From positions 1-38,998 of the forward strand of contig NZ_KE386963.1 in assembly GCF_000429825.1 (NCBI RefSeq): a stretch of 38,998 bases of DNA. Reading direction: 5' to 3'. A program made the position numbers and the translations under genes. The notes beneath the pieces were generated by a model, which made no database searches, was not told the DNA's origin, and saw only the letters and a list, made by a program, of their open reading frames with translations. This DNA is from Cohnella thermotolerans DSM 17683. Its GTDB lineage: Bacteria; Bacillota; Bacilli; Paenibacillales; Paenibacillaceae. Of the stretch, positions 32,560 to 38,998 are shown piece by piece; positions within the stretch are counted from its first letter, which is position 1, and each line of letters opens with the position of its first letter.

Positions 32560-33942
32560 TCACCTGCTCGGTCCGGCGTCCAGGCTCACGGTTCCCCCAT
32601 CCGCCTTCGCCTTGCCGCCGCCGCCCAGTCCTGGCGTTGCGCCGACCGCCCCTGCGGGCGGGCCTTCGCCCGGAGCCCCCAGATCCTTCATGAACAAGGA
32701 AGTGACGAACGAGATGGCCAGCAGAATGAGCGGAACGACGCTGATCAGCACCCGGAACGTCGTCTCCGGGCGCGGCCCGGGCTCGTCGCCGCTGACGTAG
32801 CCGAAGATCGTCCCGACGACCCAGAACGCCAGCGCCGAGATGAGCCCGCTCGACCGGGTGATGAAGCCGCCGACCGCCGTATAGATGCCTTCCCTTCGGC
32901 GGCCCGTTCTCTCCGCGTCGAGGTCGATGATCCGGCCGCTCAGCACGGCGGGCGTGACGAGGAAGCCGGCCATGCCGAAGCCGACTACAATGCCGGCCGC
33001 GACGCCGCCCCCGAGGTTCTGTCCGAACCAGAGCGGCACGGCCGAGAGCCCGTAAACGGCAAGCGCGAGCTGCCAGCTGCGGAGCCCGCCCAGCTTGCGG
33101 ACGATGACGTACCAGACCGCGACGAGCGGGATGATCGACACGAAGACGGAAGCGAGCAGGATAGACACCTGATTCTCGGGGATATGGAGTGCGTACTTGG
33201 CGTAGAAAGGAATCATCGAACCGAGCAGGCCGTTGACCGTCTGGGCGAACGAATTGGCGATGTTGAACGTCCAGAACGGCTTGTTCTTCAGCGTCTCGCG
33301 GAACGCCTCCCGCAGCGGGAGCGGCGCTTCCTTGCGAGCCTCCTCGCTCTCCCGCACCGAGAACGCGAACCAGAGCATGAAGATCGCGAACACCGCCGCA
33401 TACAGAACGGCCATCGGGCCGAAGCCGAAGGCGTTGTAGACGATCGGGGTCAGCGCGGTGCCGATCAGAACGGCGCCGATCTGGAATCCCTGCTGGATCG
33501 CGGACGCCTTCGCCCGCAGCCGCTCGCCCCGGAACAGTTCCGGGAAGAGCGCGCCATAGTTGACCCACAACAGCGTGGATACGCTTTCAAACAACACGAG
33601 CGCGGTCAGAAACCAGACGAACAGCCCGGTATCCCCCAGCCCGCGCGGGGCCGAGAACACCAGGATGAAGAAGAGCATGAAGAACGGAATCGAGGCGAAA
33701 ATCCAGGGCCGCCGGCGGCCGTAACGGGTGTTCGTCCGGTCGGACAGATAGCCCGCCATCGGGTTGTTGACGGCGTCCCAGACGAGGTAGATCGTGCGGG
33801 CGACCGTGGCAAGCCCGACCCCGAGGCCGAGCTTTTCCACATAATAATAGCTGTAGAAGGAGCTGAACGCCTGGCTCGGCACCATCATGGCGAACATGCC
33901 CAGCGCGTATGCGGCTGGGGAATTGAGAAGCTTCCTGCTCAT
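32560..33942 (-). CDS. GPH-family (MelB-like) sugar:cation symporter
   Basis: A 460-aa MFS transporter of the glycoside-pentoside-hexuronide group. The first helices carry 'LVWDAVNNPMAGYLSDRTNTRYGRRRPWI', in which the 'D..NDP..G..SD' cation-site pattern is visible with N in place of the second D. About twelve membrane segments follow. The last ~30 residues are Gly/Ala/Pro-rich and hydrophilic. I start at the ATG at 33942 behind GGGGGG; earlier in-frame ATGs exist at 33957 and 33963. The gene lies between topB (78 bp upstream) and the deacetylase, and probably feeds the glycoside-degrading enzymes nearby. Confidence 0.85.
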   Translation of the reverse strand: MSRKLLNSPAAYALGMFAMMVPSQAFSSFYSYYYVEKLGLGVGLATVARTIYLVWDAVNNPMAGYLSDRTNTRYGRRRPWIFASIPFFMLFFILVFSAPRGLGDTGLFVWFLTALVLFESVSTLLWVNYGALFPELFRGERLRAKASAIQQGFQIGAVLIGTALTPIVYNAFGFGPMAVLYAAVFAIFMLWFAFSVRESEEARKEAPLPLREAFRETLKNKPFWTFNIANSFAQTVNGLLGSMIPFYAKYALHIPENQVSILLASVFVSIIPLVAVWYVIVRKLGGLRSWQLALAVYGLSAVPLWFGQNLGGGVAAGIVVGFGMAGFLVTPAVLSGRIIDLDAERTGRRREGIYTAVGGFITRSSGLISALAFWVVGTIFGYVSGDEPGPRPETTFRVLISVVPLILLAISFVTSLFMKDLGAPGEGPPAGAVGATPGLGGGGKAKADGGTVSLDAGPSR

Positions 33943-34020
33943 CGACTTGCCCCCCATCGCCATAGTAAAAGGCAGCTTGCGAGGAAACAAACTCTTGCGA
34001 TTGCGTAGGCAGGCTCAACT

Positions 34021-36372
34021 TTATTCCCGTTCCAAAGCCAGCTCGCCCGTGCTTGGGTTCGCCAGCACGATCCGCGCGTCGTAGGTTGCGCCCGACGCGT
34101 CCTTGAACTTGAGCTTGCCGGTCTTGCCCTTCGTCACGAGGCTGCGCGCCATCGCGTCGGTGAGCGTCCGGCCGAGACTCTCCTTCCAGATGACGAAGGA
34201 GCATCCGCTCTTGTAGTGGCTGCAGCCGTACCCTCTGCGGCCGAGAAAAATCTGCCCGCCGCACCCCGGCCGCGGGCACGTGCCCACGACGGCCGGCCCC
34301 TGGCCCTCGGCCGTCGCCGCCGCAGGCGCTCGCGCGGCCACAGCCGTCGCCGCGGCGCCGCGCCCTTCCGCGCTGCCGGCCCGGCCCCGGCCCGCGCCGC
34401 TCTTGCCGCCGCCCGCCTTGCCGGGCGCGCCGGCAGCGCCCGATCCGCCGCCCGCTCCGCCGGAGCGGCGGGAGCCCCGCGCCGGCTTCTCCGGCCGCGC
34501 GAAGGCGCTCTTGACTGCGGGCCGCTGAACGCGCACCTTGTCGACGATCTGCACCGTGAACCGCTTCACATTGTTCATGAACTGCTCCGCCGACGCCTGC
34601 CCGCGCGCGATCTCGTTGAGCCGCTTCTCCCAAGCGCCGGTCATCTCCGGCGACGTGAGCAGCTCCACGCCCGCTCCGCGGATGAGCTCGACGGCCGTGC
34701 GCCCCTTGGGCGTAATGACGATCTTCTTGCCCTGCATGTCGATGTACCCGACGTTCTTCAGCCGCTCGATCGTCGCCGCCCGCGTCGCGGGCGTGCCGAG
34801 GCCGCTGTCCTTCATCGCTTCGCGCAGCTCCTCGTCCTCGACCTGCTTGCCCGCGCTCTCCATCGCCTTGAGCAGCGTGCCCTCCGTGAACGGCTTCGGC
34901 GGCTGCGTCTCCTTCGCCTTCACGGCCGCGTCCGCGCAGAGAACGGGCTGCGAGGCGTCCAGCTCGAAAACGCCGTCCGTCACCTCCTCTTCCACCGGCT
35001 CCTGCTCCTGCTCGTCGGACGGTTTGCTCCGCCCCTTGCGCGCGGAAGACTCGCCGTCCTCTTTGCCCTGGTCGGCGTAGATCGTCTTCCAGCCAAGCGA
35101 CAACAGCTGCTTGATCGTCGTCTTGAAGCGCTCCTCCTCCACCTCCGTCAGCACCGTATGCACCTTGTACTCTGCCGCCGGGTAGAAATGCGACAGGAAC
35201 CTCCGCACGATCAGATCGTAAATTTTCCGCTCGTCCGGACTGAGCGCTCCCGCTTTCTTCATCGTCGGCATGATCGCGTGGTGGTCCTCCACCTTGGCCG
35301 GATTGCACACCGCCTTGTTGTTCTTGTGCACGAACCGCTTCTCCGCTCCGCGGACGATGCCTTCGTATTCGGGCGCCCCGCGCAGCGAATCGAGAATGCG
35401 GTGCATCTCCGGGATGTTCTGCTCGTTGACGTAGTTCGAGTTCGTCCGCGGGTACGAGATGACCTTGTGCTTCTCGTACAACGCCTGGGCCACGTCCAGC
35501 GTCTTCTTCGCCGAGAAGCCGTATTTGCCGTTCGCTTCCCGCTGCAGCAGCGTCAGATCGTACAGCTTGAACGGGTACTCCTTCGTGTCCTTGACTTCGT
35601 AGCTCTCGATCCTCCCGGTCTTGCCCTTCACCTTCGCGGCGATGGCCTGCGCCTTCGCTTCGTCGGTCATCCGATCGCCCTGCCACAAACCGCGGTATGC
35701 CGTCGTTCCCTGCTCGAGAACCGCGCCGACCTCGTAATACTTCTGCGACTCGAACGACTCGATCTGCTTCTGCCGGTCATAAATCAGCGCCAGCACGGGC
35801 GTCTGCACCCGTCCAACCGACAGCAGCTCGTTATGCTTCGTCGTGAACGCCCTCGAGCCGTTCATGCCGATCAGCCAGTCGGCTTCGCTCCGGGCCCGCG
35901 CCGCTTCGGTGAGATTCGCGTATTCTTCTTCGTCCTTCAGCTCCTCGAACCCCCGGCGGATCGTCTCCGCCGTCAGGTCGGAGATCCACAGCCGGCGAAC
36001 CGGATGGGGAAGCTTCAGATGCCGGCGGATGAGCGAGAAAATATGCTGCCCCTCCCGCCCGGCGTCGCAGGCGTTCACGATCGTATCGCAACGCGCCGCC
36101 AACTCCTTGATGACCTTCAATTGATCCTTCGTCTTCGGATTCGGCAGCAGCTTGAACTCCTCGGGAATGATCGGTAGATCGCCGAAGTTCCACTTCTTGT
36201 ACTTCTCGTCGTAGCGATCCGGCTCCGCGAGCCCGATCAGATGCCCGATCGCCCAAGTGACGATATAACGCTCTCCCTCCAGATAATTCCGCATATTCTT
36301 CGCCTTCGGCTCGATGACCGACGCGATGTTGCGGCCCATGTCCGGCTTCTCCGCGATGACCAACGTTTTCAC
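34021..36372 (-). CDS. topB: DNA topoisomerase III (type IA)
   Basis: A 783-aa type IA topoisomerase that relaxes and decatenates single-stranded regions of DNA. The TOPRIM domain begins 'LVIAEKPDMGRNIA' and has 'ACDAGREGQHIF' at 101-112. The active-site tyrosine is Tyr307 in 'VISYPRTNSNY'. The central barrel follows to about 590. A long Gly/Ala/Arg-rich linker (about 610-695) leads to a C-terminal zinc-ribbon-like module with Cys in 'CPRPGCGG' and 'YGCSHYKSGCSF'. It starts at GTG (36370-36372) with AAAGGA. The last Glu of the usual DAGREGE motif is Gln here. Housekeeping-type gene, unrelated to the sugar neighbours. Confidence 0.93.
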   Translation of the reverse strand: MKTLVIAEKPDMGRNIASVIEPKAKNMRNYLEGERYIVTWAIGHLIGLAEPDRYDEKYKKWNFGDLPIIPEEFKLLPNPKTKDQLKVIKELAARCDTIVNACDAGREGQHIFSLIRRHLKLPHPVRRLWISDLTAETIRRGFEELKDEEEYANLTEAARARSEADWLIGMNGSRAFTTKHNELLSVGRVQTPVLALIYDRQKQIESFESQKYYEVGAVLEQGTTAYRGLWQGDRMTDEAKAQAIAAKVKGKTGRIESYEVKDTKEYPFKLYDLTLLQREANGKYGFSAKKTLDVAQALYEKHKVISYPRTNSNYVNEQNIPEMHRILDSLRGAPEYEGIVRGAEKRFVHKNNKAVCNPAKVEDHHAIMPTMKKAGALSPDERKIYDLIVRRFLSHFYPAAEYKVHTVLTEVEEERFKTTIKQLLSLGWKTIYADQGKEDGESSARKGRSKPSDEQEQEPVEEEVTDGVFELDASQPVLCADAAVKAKETQPPKPFTEGTLLKAMESAGKQVEDEELREAMKDSGLGTPATRAATIERLKNVGYIDMQGKKIVITPKGRTAVELIRGAGVELLTSPEMTGAWEKRLNEIARGQASAEQFMNNVKRFTVQIVDKVRVQRPAVKSAFARPEKPARGSRRSGGAGGGSGAAGAPGKAGGGKSGAGRGRAGSAEGRGAAATAVAARAPAAATAEGQGPAVVGTCPRPGCGGQIFLGRRGYGCSHYKSGCSFVIWKESLGRTLTDAMARSLVTKGKTGKLKFKDASGATYDARIVLANPSTGELALERE

Positions 36373-36670
36373 AGGGCACGTTCCTTTCGGGATATGGTTC
36401 TCGATGAATCGTCGTTCGTTCGTCCGTTACCTCCATTCTATCACATTCGGGCTTGTCCCCGGCCCGGCAGTTTCCTCTTCCGGCTGCATTCGTGAGACAA
36501 AAGGGCAGGGAGCCTGCAAAGCACAGGAATCCGAACGGCTCCGCATGGACGGCTGGATTCGCCGTCGGGGCCGTTCGTTCCCAACGTATCCTCCAGGGCG
36601 ACGACGGGCAAAATAATGCAGACGTTCCTATCTTTCGGGGACGAGGCATGTATGGGTCTGGAGATGACGC

Positions 36671-37363
36671 ATGGAGACGATAGGGATCACGACGCTCCGA
36701 ACGCTGCTTGGGTTTGCGTTCCTGCTGCTTCTAACGCGGCTGCTCGGCAAGAAGCAGCTCGGGCAAATCACTTTTTTCACTTATATTACGGGAATTGCGC
36801 TCGGCAATATCGCGGGCGAACTGGTGGTCGAACGCGACGTCAGCGTCCTCGCGGGGCTGACCGGATTAACGGTCTGGGCGATGCTGACGATGGCCGTCGA
36901 GCAGGTCAGCCTCAAGTCGCCCAGGGCGAGGGTGCTGCTGGACGGGGAACCCTCGATCGTCATCAAGAACGGCCGGCTCGTCGAACGGGCCATCCGATCA
37001 TCCAAGCTGAACATGGACGATTTGACGATGCTGCTGCGGGATAAAAATGTGTTCTCCATCCGGGAGGTCGATTACGCCATTTTCGAGCCGAACGGCAAGC
37101 TTAGCGTGCTTAAGAAGCAGGATGAGGAACCGGTCACGAAGAAGGACATGCAAATCGCGCCTCGGCCGCGCACTTTTCTGCCTTCGGAATTGATCGTCGA
37201 CGGCAACGTCGTCGCCCAAAACCTGAAGGAATGGGGGCTGGACCGCGAATGGCTGAATCGGCAGTTGGAAAAGTCGGGCGTGCGTTCGGTCGAAGAGGTG
37301 TTTTACGCGGAGCTTGAGAGCGACGGCACCGTATACGTAGCCAAGAAACGGACGAAGCGATAG
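36671..37363 (+). CDS. YetF-like DUF421 membrane protein
   Basis: A 230-aa protein of the YetF/DUF421 family. Three N-terminal membrane helices ('LLGFAFLLLLTRLLGKKQLGQ', 'FFTYITGIALGNIAGELV', 'VSVLAGLTGLTVWAML') are followed by a cytoplasmic tandem domain with the family segments 'KSPRARVLLDGEPSIVIKNG' and 'DDLTMLLRDKNVFSIREVDYAI'. ATG start with CTGGAG. In Bacillus these proteins are linked to spores and stress, but their molecular role is not settled. Divergent from topB across a 298-bp gap with no recognised feature. Confidence 0.9.
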   Translation: METIGITTLRTLLGFAFLLLLTRLLGKKQLGQITFFTYITGIALGNIAGELVVERDVSVLAGLTGLTVWAMLTMAVEQVSLKSPRARVLLDGEPSIVIKNGRLVERAIRSSKLNMDDLTMLLRDKNVFSIREVDYAIFEPNGKLSVLKKQDEEPVTKKDMQIAPRPRTFLPSELIVDGNVVAQNLKEWGLDREWLNRQLEKSGVRSVEEVFYAELESDGTVYVAKKRTKR

Positions 37364-37368
37364 AGTCG

Positions 37369-37408
37369 GAAGGCCGGTTGCCAGAGAGGCAGCCGGCCTT
37401 CGCGTTTA
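37369..37408. terminator. Bidirectional terminator
   Basis: GAAGGCCGG/CCGGCCTTC (37369-37377, 37393-37401) extends inward with TGCC/GGCA to about 14 bp, followed by GCGTTTATTTCTT. It lies between the convergent YetF and AraC genes. Confidence 0.8.
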
Positions 37409-38272
37409 TTTCTTGACGATCGGAATCCAGATTTCGCTGCGGTAATCTTCTCCCCAAGCGTCGCCCGGCGGGTACACTTCCAGCTCGGGTCCGCCCGAAT
37501 GCTCGTAGCCCGTCGAGGGGAACCATTCCTGGAAAATGCGCCCGATAGCCTCCTGAATGGCGCCGGGCATCGGGCCGACCACTTGGAAGATCGCCCACGT
37601 TGCCGCCGGTATCGTTCGAACGGAGAAGCCGGCGTCGGGCACGTCCGCTTCGGGGCGGCAGGCAATCATATAAGTGAAGTCCTCCTGATTCGGCTGCATG
37701 TCGAGGCAGATGCCGAACAGAACGTCGTCCGCCGCGGCGGAAGCGAGCTTGGCCGCCGTTCCGTCTTGATGGCAAGTTTGCCAGAACTTCGGAATGTCCC
37801 GGAGGTTCTGGCCGTCCCGGCACGAGACGTCGATCGTCCTGCCTAGTACCGTAAACGCTTCCTTTTCTACGATCCGATAATCCATATCCTTGTCTCCCTT
37901 CAGCGATAGGTGGAAGGAGATGCGGGGGAAAGCCTTGAGACGGACGCCTGGCTGCCGCGCTTCGGACGGCGAAATGCCGTGAACTTTGCGGAACGCCTTC
38001 GCGAACGACTCCGGCGAGTCGTAGCCGTACTTCAGCGCGACGTCGAGCACCTTGGCGGACGACGACGCCAGCTCCTGCGCGGCCAGCGTCAGCTTGCGCT
38101 TCCGGGCGTACTCGGCCACGGTCATGCCGGTCAGCATATGGAACATTCGCTGAAAATGGAACGGAGACGTATACGCTGCCCTGGCGATCTCCTCGATATC
38201 CAGGCGGTCCTCCATCGTCTCTTCCAGCTTATCGAGCGCGTTCTTCATCCGGTCGAACCATTCCAACCGCAT
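37406..38272 (-). CDS. AraC regulator with GyrI-like effector domain
   Basis: A 288-aa regulator with the DNA-binding half first: two helix-turn-helix units at about 20-105 ('DIEEIARAAYTSPFHFQRMF', 'VLDVALKYGYDSPESFAKAF'). A GyrI-like/BacT small-molecule-binding domain follows at about 130-288 ('RTIPAATWAIFQVVGP', 'YPPGDAWGEDYRSEIWIPI'). This Rob/SoxS-like plan with a C-terminal multidrug-sensor fold is common in Bacillota. ATG start with GGAGGGG. No obvious target gene is adjacent; the regulon is unknown. Confidence 0.9.
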   Translation of the reverse strand: MRLEWFDRMKNALDKLEETMEDRLDIEEIARAAYTSPFHFQRMFHMLTGMTVAEYARKRKLTLAAQELASSSAKVLDVALKYGYDSPESFAKAFRKVHGISPSEARQPGVRLKAFPRISFHLSLKGDKDMDYRIVEKEAFTVLGRTIDVSCRDGQNLRDIPKFWQTCHQDGTAAKLASAAADDVLFGICLDMQPNQEDFTYMIACRPEADVPDAGFSVRTIPAATWAIFQVVGPMPGAIQEAIGRIFQEWFPSTGYEHSGGPELEVYPPGDAWGEDYRSEIWIPIVKK

Positions 38273-38373
38273 CCCCTCCCGTGCTTCTCATCCTATCACC
38301 GAACGAACGGACGCTCCTGTCATTGCTTGCTTTCCCCGAACAGGTTGCCCGGCGTCTGCCGCTTCCTCATTCC

Positions 38374-38583
38374 TCATTCCTCGTCGCCTAGGATCGCCTG
38401 AACTCTGCCTACTTGTCCGTCCGTCAGCCGTACTTTGATGCCGTGCGGATGGAAGGCCGAGTTCGTCAGAAGGTCCTTGACCACGCCCCGCGTAAGCGCG
38501 CCCGTACGCTGGTCCTTCTTCAGGACGATATCCACCCGCATGCCCGGCCGGACGTCGCTGCGGTTTTTGCCGCTCCCTGCCAT
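38374..38583 (-). CDS. ywbE: YwbE family protein
   Basis: A 69-aa protein of the YwbE family: 'RSDVRPGMRVDIVLKKDQRT' followed by 'LTRGVVKDLLTNSAFHPHGIKV' is the recognised pattern, a small basic beta-rich fold resembling KOW/SH3 barrels. The start is the ATG at 38581-38583 with AGGTGA; the longer frame to 38610 is less likely. Function unknown. Confidence 0.88.
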   Translation of the reverse strand: MAGSGKNRSDVRPGMRVDIVLKKDQRTGALTRGVVKDLLTNSAFHPHGIKVRLTDGQVGRVQAILGDEE

Positions 38584-38714
38584 GCTGTCTTCACCTGCAA
38601 TCCTGCGCAATTTGCCTCAGTGTACCACAACGCCGCTTCGTACAAAAGCCGATCCCCGACATCCGGGAACCGGCTCCGACGCCGAATCAGCTCAAGTAAC
38701 GATCCGGCACCTAT

Positions 38715-38950
38715 TCGATTTGGGATGACGGTTCTTTGCGAGGGCAATCGCCACAAGCGTCGCCTTCATAAACACGCTTGTTCATTTTCTTCGCTACCCT
38801 ATCCGGCCTCCGCAATGACCGTTTGCGGCAGTTTGCCGATTTTCATTTTCACTTGTTCAAGATGTCCGATCAAACTACGGGTGTCCGTTGGGCGATGGTG
38901 TAAGCGTAACCCATGATGAACTGGGTTTCGGTTCCGACCTGCTCGGCGAG
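38715..38950 (-). pseudogene. Decayed IS1182-family transposase fragment
   Basis: Read on the minus strand in pieces: 'TETQFIMGYAYTIAQRTPV', then in another frame 'DTRSLIGHLEQVKMKIGKLP' and 'QTVIAEAG*GSEEN', then 'CGDCPRKEP'. These resemble consecutive parts of IS1182-type DDE transposases (QFI.GY..HQ, DTR...HLE, ADAGYGSEEN, C..CPLK). There is at least one frameshift, a TAG where Tyr is expected in AGYGSEEN, and a deletion between the last two blocks. It is a relic without function. Confidence 0.65.
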
Positions 38951-38962
38951 ATCAGCGAATGC

Positions 38963-38998
38963 AGCTCAGAATCTGAGCCTCTTGGGCCGACGTTCGGC
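38963..38998. repeat. Further copy of the 51-bp repeat, cut by the window edge
   Basis: CTCAG-AAT-CTGAG followed by CCTCTTGGGCC and a GTTCGGC end reproduces the core of the unit at 32211-32550. It shows that the repeat is dispersed. It abuts the IS1182 relic. Confidence 0.65.

Noticed and set aside
32253..32693. 17-residue repeat protein in the 51-bp array
   Set aside because: The unit length is a multiple of three, so both strands stay open. There is no ribosome site, and the frame ends as a random tail over the transporter gene.
33587..35686. 699-codon minus-strand ORF overlapping topB and the GPH transporter
   Set aside because: It runs through two well-identified genes in a different frame and is a compositional artefact rich in Arg, Gly and Ala.

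Overview
The window reads as chromosomal DNA from a high-GC, low-copy-IS Bacillota of the Paenibacillaceae type (Paenibacillus/Cohnella-like). Supporting signs are strong GGAGG-type ribosome sites, sigma-A-like promoters, cre (CcpA) boxes, an OpuA/GbsR osmoprotection locus, a BglG/MtlR-type PTS operon, RlmH, YwbE and YetF-family proteins, and AraC regulators paired with glycosidases. These assignments come from reading motifs and family patterns by eye; no database search was run.

Layout. 1-2400 is a distinctly AT-rich island on the minus strand: three small unfamiliar genes (a 128-aa protein, a 394-aa DUF6575-like protein, and a HEPN-like protein broken by an in-frame TGA), headed by a perfect 11-bp palindrome. 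The GC-rich chromosome resumes at rlmH (2410-2889). 3362-7913 is a sugar cluster: D-lyxose isomerase-like cupin and an ACS-type MFS transporter on the minus strand, diverging from a zinc dehydrogenase and a HIT protein, followed by an AraC regulator. 7913-8800 is a chimeric relic (histidine kinase core joined to the start of a secreted protein). 8811-12547 is opuAA-opuAB-opuAC with a divergent gbsR. 12807-15179 is a secreted GH74 xyloglucanase behind a perfect cre box.

15333-22572 is a complete mannitol PTS operon on the minus strand, mtlA-mtlR-mtlF-mtlD-ptsI-ptsH, in which the general PTS proteins EI and an atypical HPr sit at the end of a sugar-specific operon with ATGA overlaps. 22993-24656 is an intact IS3-family (IS150-like) element inserted into a hairpin beside a truncated sugar-isomerase remnant. 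Then come a Bax-inhibitor-like membrane protein, thrC, a GH78-type rhamnosidase with a divergent AraC regulator, a ChbG/YdjC deacetylase, a GPH-family sugar transporter, topoisomerase III, a YetF (DUF421) protein, an AraC/GyrI-like regulator and YwbE.

Non-coding structure includes a 51-bp tandem repeat block (32211-32550), with a further copy at the extreme right end, and a decayed IS1182-family transposase (about 38715-38950).

Biologically the region is mostly plant-carbohydrate and polyol use (xyloglucan, rhamnosides, mannitol, lyxose/mannose-type sugars) under catabolite control, plus osmoprotection. The least explained part is the AT-rich three-gene module at the left edge.
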